Positions 54,368 through 61,546 of a stretch of 64,000 nucleotides of DNA are shown piece by piece. The translations under genes were made by a program, and so were the position numbers. The stretch comes from Tabrizicola aquatica (GTDB lineage: Bacteria > Pseudomonadota > Alphaproteobacteria > Rhodobacterales > Rhodobacteraceae): contig NZ_PJON01000001.1 in assembly GCF_002900975.1 (NCBI RefSeq), positions 744,001-808,000 of the forward strand, given 5' to 3'. How positions within the stretch are numbered: position 1 is the stretch's first letter; each line of letters starts with the position of its first letter. Under the pieces are notes generated by a model. It was not told the origin of the DNA, did no database searches, and saw nothing but the letters and a program-made list of their open reading frames with translations.

Positions 54368-55369
54368 ATGACCATCACCATCGGCATCAATGGCTTTGGC
54401 CGCATCGGACGCTGCACGCTGGCGCATATCGCGGAGTCGAACCGCAACGACGTGCAGGTGGTCGCGATCAACGCCACGGGCCCGGTGGAGACCAACGCGC
54501 ATCTGTTGCGCTACGACAGCGTGCATGGCCGGTTTCCCGGCGTGGTGAAGGTGACGGACGAAGGCATGGACCTTGGCCGCGGGCCGATCCGGATGATGTC
54601 GACCTACAACCCCGAAGAGCTGGACTGGCAGGGCGTCGACGTGGTGCTGGAATGCACCGGCAAGTTCAACGACCGCGACAAGGCGGCGGTGCATCTGGGG
54701 CGCGGGGCGAAGCGCGTCCTTGTCTCGGCCCCGGCCAAGCGGGCGGACCTGACGGTGGTCTATGGGGTCAACCACCGCAGCCTTCTGCCGGAACACAAGG
54801 TCGTCTCGAACGCGTCCTGCACGACGAACTGCCTGGCGCCGCTGGCCAAGGTGCTGAACGACAGCATCGGGATTGAATCCGGGATCATGACCACGATCCA
54901 CAGCTACACTGGCGACCAGCCGACGCTGGACCGGCGGCACAAGGACCTGTACCGCGCGCGGTCGGCGGCGATGGCGATGATCCCGACCTCGACCGGCGCG
55001 GGCAAGGCGATTGGCGAGGTGCTGCCGGAACTGGCCGGCCGGCTGGAGGGCAGCGCAATCCGGGTGCCCACCCCGAACGTCAGCGCGGTGGACCTGACCT
55101 TCATCGCGCAGAAATCGGTGACGGTGGCCGAGGTCAACGAAATCGTAAGGGAAGCCTGCGCAGGCTATATGGGCATGGTCATGGCCTATGACCCGGAACC
55201 GAAGGTGTCGATCGACTTCAACCACACGCCGCAGTCGTCGATCTTTGCGCCCGACCAGACCAAGGTCGCAGGGCGTTCCGTTCGGGTGCTGGCGTGGTAT
55301 GACAACGAATGGGGCTTCTCCTGCCGGATGGCCGATGTGGCCGGCGTGTTGGGGCGGCTGGCACAATAA
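54368..55369 (+). CDS. gap: glyceraldehyde-3-phosphate dehydrogenase, first copy (predicted NADP-capable)
   Basis: A 333-residue GAPDH. Rossmann start INGFGRIGR, catalytic Cys151 in SNASCTTNC, general base His178 in [10 protein letters not shown], and the S-loop [11 protein letters not shown]. At the residues setting cofactor preference it has Ala36-Thr37 (NATGP) where gap2 has Asp36-Leu37 (NDLGP), and Arg189-Arg190 before HKDL where NAD enzymes have Leu-Pro. Loss of the Asp and gain of Thr/Arg is the change known to favour NADP. It may thus serve Calvin-type or gluconeogenic flux. GAGGGGAG ribosome site, ATG 54368. Operators upstream. Confidence 0.95.
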   Translation: MTITIGINGFGRIGRCTLAHIAESNRNDVQVVAINATGPVETNAHLLRYDSVHGRFPGVVKVTDEGMDLGRGPIRMMSTYNPEELDWQGVDVVLECTGKFNDRDKAAVHLGRGAKRVLVSAPAKRADLTVVYGVNHRSLLPEHKVVSNASCTTNCLAPLAKVLNDSIGIESGIMTTIHSYTGDQPTLDRRHKDLYRARSAAMAMIPTSTGAGKAIGEVLPELAGRLEGSAIRVPTPNVSAVDLTFIAQKSVTVAEVNEIVREACAGYMGMVMAYDPEPKVSIDFNHTPQSSIFAPDQTKVAGRSVRVLAWYDNEWGFSCRMADVAGVLGRLAQ

Positions 55370-55398
55370 CGGGGCACCTGCCCCGGCGGAGGGGCGGC

Positions 55399-55542
55399 GT
55401 GACCGATCGTATCGCAGTTTGGCTTGGCCTGGTGATCCTGGCCGCCGGCCTTGCCGACCTTGTCCTGAACGACGGGTCGGCCCTGTTCTTCCTTGCCCGC
55501 AAGTTCCTTGATCTGGTCGAATGGTTGGCTTTCTGGCGCTGA
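55399..55542 (+). CDS. 47-aa single-pass membrane peptide between the gap genes
   Basis: GTG 55399 with GGAGGGG just upstream. One amphipathic/hydrophobic stretch (VWLGLVILAAGLADLVLNDG) followed by LFFLARKFLDLVEWLAFWR, a glyceroporin-like helix pair or one helix plus a tail. It lies 29 bp after gap1 and ends 82 bp before gap2. I recall small genes of this kind next to Rhodobacterales gap genes, but cannot name a function. Confidence 0.6.
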   Translation: MTDRIAVWLGLVILAAGLADLVLNDGSALFFLARKFLDLVEWLAFWR

Positions 55543-55582
55543 CTGCGGCAAACTGAGGTTGCATTTCCCGGCGTTATGGTCT

Positions 55583-55596
55583 TGTTAGCGCTATCG
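55583..55596. promoter_or_regulatory. CceR/GntR-like operator upstream of gap2
   Basis: TGTTAGCGCTATCG matches TGTTAGCGCTAACA at 12 of 14 positions. It ends 28 bp before the gap2 ATG, a position able to block transcription. Confidence 0.55.
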
Positions 55597-55624
55597 GGAG
55601 CCTCAGCTTCGAAAGGATTGGGAC

Positions 55625-56626
<1,002 letters not shown>

Positions 56627-56645
56627 ACCTGTTGAAATTGCACTG

Positions 56646-56671
56646 AAAGGGCGCCTTCGGGCGCCCTTTTT
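56646..56671 (+). terminator. intrinsic terminator of gap2
   Basis: AAAGGGCGCC-TTCG-GGCGCCCTTT, perfect 10-bp stem and T-run TTTTT, 19 bp after the stop. Confidence 0.92.
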
Positions 56672-56721
56672 CATTCGACAAGCCATGCGCCAGGCGCATA
56701 GCCGCAGCGCAGCATTGGCCG

Positions 56722-56749
56722 TTGTTGGCACCCGGCAAATGCCTATGTT
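56722..56749 (+). promoter_or_regulatory. promoter candidate of the DUF1127 gene
   Basis: TTGTTG (56722-56727), 16 bp, TATGTT (56744-56749), about 51 bp before the preferred start. Confidence 0.4.
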
Positions 56750-56800
56750 CCGGCCATGCGAGGAGAACAAGCAGTCCCTCGCCAGACAAGGACGATGATA

Positions 56801-56971
56801 ATGATTTCCGTATTCGAAATGCTGAAGACCACCGCCGCGAATTACGCGCTGTACCGCCAGACCCGGAACGAGATTGCCAACCTGCCGGCCGACATCGCGC
56901 TGGACCTGGGCATCTACCGGGGCGATGCCGAGCGGATCGCGCGTGAGGCCGTCTACGGCAAGGCAGCCTGA
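56801..56971 (+). CDS. DUF1127-family small protein
   Basis: A 56-residue basic/amphipathic protein. The C-terminal part has the DUF1127 pattern: TRNEIANLPADIALDLGI (R..L..L....L.DiGl) followed by YRGDAERIAREAVYG. DUF1127 proteins in alphaproteobacteria affect stress, phosphate and RNA-turnover responses, and in Rhodobacter one is co-transcribed with the CcsR small RNAs. ATG 56801 (AAGGA 8 nt upstream) is preferred to 56795. A short terminator follows; coaD converges 51 bp away. Confidence 0.82.
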   Translation: MISVFEMLKTTAANYALYRQTRNEIANLPADIALDLGIYRGDAERIAREAVYGKAA

Positions 56972-56994
56972 ACTGGGCGACAGCCAAACCCATG

Positions 56995-57014
56995 CGAGGG
57001 CCTTCGGGCCCCTT
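56995..57014 (+). terminator. terminator of the DUF1127 gene
   Basis: GGGCC-TTCG-GGCCC core with CTTTT following. Also readable from the coaD side, so it may be bidirectional. Confidence 0.6.
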
Positions 57015-57022
57015 TTGCATGT

Positions 57023-57514
57023 CTAGCCGTACTTGCGGCCCAGGGCCTCGGCCACGGGGGGCGTGACGAACTTGGACACGTCGCCGCCAAGGCGCGCGAT
57101 TTCCTTGACCAGCTTGGACGCAATCGCCTGCCGGCGGGCGTCGGCCATCATGAACACCGTCTCGATACTGGCGTCGAGCGCGCGGTTCATGCCGACCATC
57201 TGGAATTCATACTCGAAATCCGCCACCGCGCGCAGGCCGCGGACGATGATCCCGGCCCCCACGTCGCGGGCGCAGTCGATCAACAGGTTCTCGAACGGAT
57301 GGACGATGATCTCGCCCCCGGTCTTGGCGGTGATGGCGGCGCATTCCGCCTCGACCATGGCGACACGTTCTTCCAGGGTGAAAAGCGGGCCCTTGTCCCG
57401 GTTGATCGCCACCCCGATGACCAGCCGGTCGACCAGTGCCATCGCGCGCTGGATGATGTCGATGTGGCCCAGAGTGATGGGGTCGAAGGTCCCCGGATAA
57501 AGCCCGATGCGCAA
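57023..57514 (-). CDS. coaD: phosphopantetheine adenylyltransferase
   Basis: A 163-residue nucleotidyltransferase forming dephospho-CoA from 4'-phosphopantetheine and ATP. The T/H-x-G-H motif is in YPGTFDPITLGHIDII (His18). The second signature is the ISSxxVR-like region (IASKLVKEIARLGGDVSKFV) near the C-terminus, and IIVRGLRAVADFEYEFQM is fully typical. Start ATG 57514. Converges with the DUF1127 gene. Confidence 0.96.
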   Translation of the reverse strand: MRIGLYPGTFDPITLGHIDIIQRAMALVDRLVIGVAINRDKGPLFTLEERVAMVEAECAAITAKTGGEIIVHPFENLLIDCARDVGAGIIVRGLRAVADFEYEFQMVGMNRALDASIETVFMMADARRQAIASKLVKEIARLGGDVSKFVTPPVAEALGRKYG

Positions 57515-57588
57515 AGCTACCCCCTGGCTGGCCGCATGACCCGCGCACGCAACAATATTGCGCGCGCAGGCGCAAGCGCATTTCCGCC

Positions 57589-58023
57589 CTAGAAGCCCTT
57601 GATCATGCCTTCCAGCGCATCCTTTTCGGCCGCCAGCTCCATCAGCCGGGCCTTCACCACGTCGCCGATCGAGATAAGCCCGACCATCTGGCCGTCCTCG
57701 ATCACCGGCATGTGGCGGAAGCGGCCGTCGGTCATCCGGCCCAGCACCGCGTCGGTGCCCTCGGTCCGGGTGCAGGAGACGATCTTTGCGGTCATCAGGC
57801 TTTCCACCGGATCGCCCAGGCAGGCAGCGCCGCGCTTGCCCAACTCGCGCACGATGTCGCGTTCCGAGACGATGCCCCGGGCCGCCTTGCCGTCGCCCGA
57901 GACCACCACCGCGCCGATCCGGCGCTGCGACAGAAGCTCGGCGACCTGTTGAACCGTGGCGCCGGGGGCCACCGTGATCACACCGTGGTCACCCTTGGAT
58001 GCGAGGATCTGCTGAACGAGCAT
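57589..58023 (-). CDS. CBS-domain-pair protein
   Basis: A 144-residue protein made of two CBS domains only. First: ASKGDHGVITVAPGATVQQV, IGAVVVSGDGKAARGIVSERDIV. Second: VESLMTAKIVSC, RHMPVIEDGQMVGLISIGDVVK. Stand-alone CBS pairs bind AMP/ATP, NAD or similar and regulate partner proteins. It lies 74 bp upstream of coaD on the same strand and 57 bp after the LysR stop. Confidence 0.9.
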   Translation of the reverse strand: MLVQQILASKGDHGVITVAPGATVQQVAELLSQRRIGAVVVSGDGKAARGIVSERDIVRELGKRGAACLGDPVESLMTAKIVSCTRTEGTDAVLGRMTDGRFRHMPVIEDGQMVGLISIGDVVKARLMELAAEKDALEGMIKGF

Positions 58024-58079
58024 GGGACGGTCCCTCCTCCTGACCGGAGGTCAAGGGTCGGACCTTGCAGGGGATTCTG

Positions 58080-58979
58080 TCAAGCGCGCGATTCAACCGC
58101 AGCGTCAAGCCGCGCCATCTCGGCCCGCGCTTCCCGGGTCAGAAGGTCGGCAAAGCGGTTCAGACGGTCCAGCCGCGCGTCGCTTTCGTGGCGGATCAGC
58201 CAGAAGCTGCGGGTCAGGCGGATGCGGTCGGTCAGGATTCGCGTCAGGCCGGGCGCGGCAGGCAGCGCAAAGTCGTGGACAACGCCGACCCCTGCCCCGG
58301 TCCGCAGCCAGTTGAGTTGCACCGAGACCGAGTTGGAGGAGAGTGTCGCCGGCCCGATCCCGATTTCGGCCAGATAATCCAATTCCTTGTCGAAGATCAT
58401 GTCGGGGATATAGCCGACGATGCGGTGGCCCTGCAGATCGTCCGGCGTCAGGATCGCCGGCGCCTTGGCCAGGTAGTCGCGGCTGGCCGCAAGATGCAGG
58501 CGATAGTCGGTCAGCTTCTGCACGGTCAGCCGGCCTGCCTCGGGGCGGCTGACGGCGATGGCCATGTCGGCCTCGCGCTTGGACAGGTTGAACACGCGCG
58601 GCAGGGCGACGATCTGCACCTCCAGCCCCGGATTGGCGTCGCAGATCCGCGACAGGACCTGCGGCAGAAGGTAGTTCGCGCAGCCATCCGGCGCGCCAAG
58701 GCGGATCAGGCCGGTCAGACCGCCGGGGCCGGAAAGGCTTTCCTCGGCGCTGAGGGTGGCGCGTTCGGCCTGTTCGGCATGGGGCATGAGCCGCGCGCCC
58801 TCTTCGGTCAGGGCATAACCTTGCGGCGATTTGGTGAAAAGCCGCGCCTTCGTCGCCTCTTCCAGCCGGGCAATGCGGCGGCCGACGGTGGCCGGGTCGA
58901 TCTTCAGCCGCTTGCCCGCCGCCGACAGGCTTTCGGTCCGTGCCACGGCAAGAAAGACGCGCAGGTCGTCCCAGTCCAC
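58080..58979 (-). CDS. LysR-family regulator next to mmsA
   Basis: A 299-residue LysR protein: WDDLRVFLAVARTESLSAAG and DPATVGRRIARLEEATKARL form the HTH. The effector domain includes IRLGAPDGCANYLLPQVLSR and ends with an Arg/Asp-rich helix. GTG 58979 is chosen because GAGGAGG lies 5 nt upstream; that Shine-Dalgarno is the end of a family B repeat. Divergent from mmsA, so it probably controls it; a candidate palindrome GTGCATTTTCGCAAAACAC is at 59050-59068. Confidence 0.88.
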   Translation of the reverse strand: MDWDDLRVFLAVARTESLSAAGKRLKIDPATVGRRIARLEEATKARLFTKSPQGYALTEEGARLMPHAEQAERATLSAEESLSGPGGLTGLIRLGAPDGCANYLLPQVLSRICDANPGLEVQIVALPRVFNLSKREADMAIAVSRPEAGRLTVQKLTDYRLHLAASRDYLAKAPAILTPDDLQGHRIVGYIPDMIFDKELDYLAEIGIGPATLSSNSVSVQLNWLRTGAGVGVVHDFALPAAPGLTRILTDRIRLTRSFWLIRHESDARLDRLNRFADLLTREARAEMARLDAAVESRA

Positions 58980-58984
58980 GGAAA

Positions 58985-59048
58985 CCTCCTCGTGCGCTGC
59001 GCTTCTCGTCGTGAGCCCCCGACGAGCGCATGAAATGCGACGAGGAGG
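58985..59048. repeat. dispersed stem-loop repeat, family B, copy 3
   Basis: Outer stem CCTCCTCG (58985-58992) / CGAGGAGG (59041-59048), inner stem CTCGTC / GACGAG, and the hairpin CGCAT-GAA-ATGCG. Its left end provides, on the minus strand, the Shine-Dalgarno of the LysR gene. Confidence 0.75.
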
Positions 59049-59138
59049 CGTGCATTTTCGCAAAACACTTTTGGCACATTGCCGCTTTGTCTGGCATTTG
59101 TGCAAGGGTAAAACGCCTGCAACCAAGGGAGAGACTCC

Positions 59139-60638
59139 ATGCAAGAGATCGGACACTGGATCAACGGCAAGCGCGTTGCCGGCACCTCGGGCCGCTTCGC
59201 CGATGTCATGAACCCCGCCACGGGCGAAGTGCAGGCGCGAGTGGCGCTGGCCACGCTGGGCGAGTTGGACCACGCCATCCAGGAGGCCGCGAAGGCCCAG
59301 GTCGGCTGGCAGGCCACCAACCCGCAGCGCCGCGCGCGGGTGATGATGGCGTTTGGCGCCCTGATCAACGAGAACATGGACAAGCTGGCCGAGATGGTCG
59401 CCCGCGAACACGGCAAGACCATCCCCGACGCCAAGGGCGACGTGCAGCGCGGGCTTGAGGTGATAGAGGTCTGCATGGGCGCCCCCGCCATGCTGAAGGG
59501 CGAGGCGATGGACAGCGCCGGCCCCGGCATCGACCTTTACGCAATCCGCCAACCCCTTGGCGTCGTTGCCGGAATCACGCCGTTCAACTTCCCCGCCATG
59601 ATCCCATTGTGGAAGATCGGCCCGGCCCTGTCCTCTGGCAATGCGATGATCCTGAAGCCGTCCGAGCGGGTGCCGTCGACCTCGCTGTTCCTGGCGGAAC
59701 TGCTGCAGCAGGCGGGTCTGCCGGATGGCGTCTTGCAGGTGGTGAACGGCGACAAGACGGTGGTTGACGGCATCCTGGACCATCCGGTGATCCAGGGCGT
59801 GGGCTTCGTCGGATCGACCCCGATCGCGCAGTACATCTATGGCCGGGCCGCCGCGAACGGCAAGCGCGCGCAGTGCTTTGGTGGTGCCAAGAACCACATG
59901 ATCATCATGCCGGACGCCGACCTGGACAAGGCCGCCGACGCGCTGGTGGGTGCGGGCTATGGGGCTGCGGGGGAACGCTGCATGGCGATTTCCGTGGCGG
60001 TTCCAGTCGGTGAAAAGACTGCCGACGCCCTGATCGAACGGTTGATTCCGAAGATCGAGAAGTTGAAGGTCGGCCCCTATACCGCTGGAAATGATGTGGA
60101 TTTCGGGCCGGTGATCACCCAGGCGTCGAAGGACCGCATTCTTGGCCTGATCAACTCGGGAGTCGATCAGGGCGCGAAGCTGGTGGTCGACGGCCGCGGC
60201 TTCAAGCTGCAGGGCTATGAGAACGGCTTCTTCGTCGGCCCGTCGCTCTTTGACCATGTCACCCCGGACATGGAGATCTACAAGCAGGAGATCTTCGGGC
60301 CGGTCCTGACCACCGTCCGCGCCGGGTCCTACGAGCAGGCGCTGAAACTGGTGATGGACAACGAATACGGCAACGGCACCGCGATCTACACCGCCGATGG
60401 CGACACCGCGCGCGATTTCGCCAGCCGGGTCAATGTCGGCATGGTCGGGATCAACTTCCCGATCCCGGTGCCGCTGTCCTACTTCAGCTTCGGCGGCTGG
60501 AAGAAGTCGGCCTTCGGCGACCTGAACCAGTACGGGCCCGACGCCTTCCGCTTCTACACCAAGACCAAGACCGTCACCGCGCGCTGGTTCAGCGGCATCA
60601 AGGACGGTGCCAGCCTGAACTTCAAGGCACTGGACTAA
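59139..60638 (+). CDS. mmsA: methylmalonate-semialdehyde dehydrogenase (CoA-acylating)
   Basis: A 499-residue aldehyde dehydrogenase of valine and myo-inositol catabolism, producing propionyl-CoA. Family marks: GHWINGKRVAGTSGRFADVM, GVVAGITPFNFPAMIPLWKI, GSTPIAQYIY, and catalytic Cys in GYGAAGERCMAIS. The usual Glu of hydrolytic ALDHs is replaced in the FGGAKNHMIIMPD stretch, as in other CoA-acylating members. GGGAGAG ribosome site. Divergent LysR gene is the probable regulator. A hairpin follows. Confidence 0.95.
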   Translation: MQEIGHWINGKRVAGTSGRFADVMNPATGEVQARVALATLGELDHAIQEAAKAQVGWQATNPQRRARVMMAFGALINENMDKLAEMVAREHGKTIPDAKGDVQRGLEVIEVCMGAPAMLKGEAMDSAGPGIDLYAIRQPLGVVAGITPFNFPAMIPLWKIGPALSSGNAMILKPSERVPSTSLFLAELLQQAGLPDGVLQVVNGDKTVVDGILDHPVIQGVGFVGSTPIAQYIYGRAAANGKRAQCFGGAKNHMIIMPDADLDKAADALVGAGYGAAGERCMAISVAVPVGEKTADALIERLIPKIEKLKVGPYTAGNDVDFGPVITQASKDRILGLINSGVDQGAKLVVDGRGFKLQGYENGFFVGPSLFDHVTPDMEIYKQEIFGPVLTTVRAGSYEQALKLVMDNEYGNGTAIYTADGDTARDFASRVNVGMVGINFPIPVPLSYFSFGGWKKSAFGDLNQYGPDAFRFYTKTKTVTARWFSGIKDGASLNFKALD

Positions 60639-60646
60639 GCTTTCCG

Positions 60647-60676
60647 GGCGCGGTTTCCGCCGGGGAACCGCGCCCG
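60647..60676 (+). terminator. hairpin after mmsA
   Basis: GGGCGCGGTT pairs perfectly with AACCGCGCCC around ten bases, 8 bp after the stop. No T-run; probably an RNA 3'-end stabiliser or weak terminator. Confidence 0.6.
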
Positions 60677-60717
60677 AACCTGCTGCGTTGTCGTCCTGAT
60701 CCTCAGGCGAGGCGACG

Positions 60718-61062
60718 ATGCGACCTTTCATCCTTTCCCTGCTGCTTTTGACCCCGGCCCTGCCCAGCGAGGCGGGTCAATGCGGCTCGATCATTGCCTC
60801 CGTCTGTGCCTTGCCGCTGGAGGAGGCGGCACCCGCCCGCAAGGTTCTGAAGGTCACCCCGACCGCAACGCCCTATCGCACCGGCGACCGGTTCCCGGTC
60901 GAGACGCGGTCCCTGCTTCTGGATCCGACGCGCTATGGCCTGGCCCCCTCAGACGGCACCTGGCATTATTATGCGATGGCCGGGGTGGTCTACCGCGTCG
61001 ACCGGGCTTCAAGCCGAGTTCTGGACGTGATCCGCAGCCGCAAGACGGCGCATCTGCGCTAG
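60718..61062 (+). CDS. small secreted protein (RcnB-like C-terminus)
   Basis: A 114-residue exported protein. Signal peptide FILSLLLLTPALPSEAG, then a 90-residue domain with the C-terminal pattern DGTWHYYAMAGVVYRVDRAS, SRVLDVIRSRK. This resembles the RcnB/PF11776 end (W.yY...d..yr.d..tg.vl.vi) seen in periplasmic metal-homeostasis proteins. Two cysteines (GQCGSIIASVC). The next gene encodes a protein with a related C-terminal pattern. Confidence 0.65.
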   Translation: MRPFILSLLLLTPALPSEAGQCGSIIASVCALPLEEAAPARKVLKVTPTATPYRTGDRFPVETRSLLLDPTRYGLAPSDGTWHYYAMAGVVYRVDRASSRVLDVIRSRKTAHLR

Positions 61063-61164
61063 AACGCGCCGTCCCTTCGGTGGAATGCTGCCGACCGGCC
61101 GGACCCGTCTGGAACCGGGGCGCGCGCCAAGGCATCACCCTACGATGACATGAAGGAGGTCCGA

Positions 61165-61515
61165 ATGACCCGCACCCGCCCCACCCTTGCCGTGATCCTG
61201 GCGCTGTCGGCCGCGCTGGCCGCCCCGGCCGAGGCGAAGAACAAGCATTGTCCGCCGGGCCTTGCCAAGAAGGAGGTGCCTTGCGTGCCGCCGGGCCAGG
61301 CAAAGAAAGGCGTCGACCAGCACGAGTGGCGCCGTGGTGACCGCGTGGACGTCGACTATGTCCTGATCCCCCGCGCCGAGTGGGAGCGGTTGGCGCTGCG
61401 CGACTATGACGACGGCAGCACCTACCTGCGCGTGGACAACCAGGTCCTGCGCGTCATGCGCGACACATTGGTCGTGCTGGAAGCGGTCCGCATCCTGGAC
61501 CGCGTGCTGGATTGA
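61165..61515 (+). CDS. small secreted RcnB-like protein with CPPG repeats
   Basis: A 116-residue exported protein. Signal peptide LAVILALSAALAAPAEA; then two related segments CPPGLAKKEVPC and VPPGQAKKG; then a C-terminal RDYDDGSTYLRVDNQVLRVM of the RcnB-like type. ATG 61165 has AAGGAGG 5 nt upstream; the in-frame ATG 61150 lies before it. CPPGxAKK repeats occur in several alphaproteobacterial periplasmic proteins of unknown role. It ends 31 bp from the uvrA stop. Confidence 0.7.
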   Translation: MTRTRPTLAVILALSAALAAPAEAKNKHCPPGLAKKEVPCVPPGQAKKGVDQHEWRRGDRVDVDYVLIPRAEWERLALRDYDDGSTYLRVDNQVLRVMRDTLVVLEAVRILDRVLD

Positions 61516-61526
61516 TCCGGGCGTAG

Positions 61527-61546
61527 GGTGGGCGGTATCGCCCACC
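61527..61546. repeat. GGTGGGCG inverted repeat, family D, copy 2
   Basis: GGTGGGCG-GTAT-CGCCCACC in the 31-bp gap between the secreted protein and uvrA stops, preceded by GCGTAG. The same stem is at 39988-40006, where the loop is GAT. Confidence 0.65.

Noticed and set aside
58080-60731. 883-codon open frame on the minus strand spanning LysR and the antisense of mmsA
   Set aside because: High-GC genomes leave antisense frames open. The LysR protein begins at GTG 58979 with a strong ribosome site, and mmsA on the plus strand is unmistakable.
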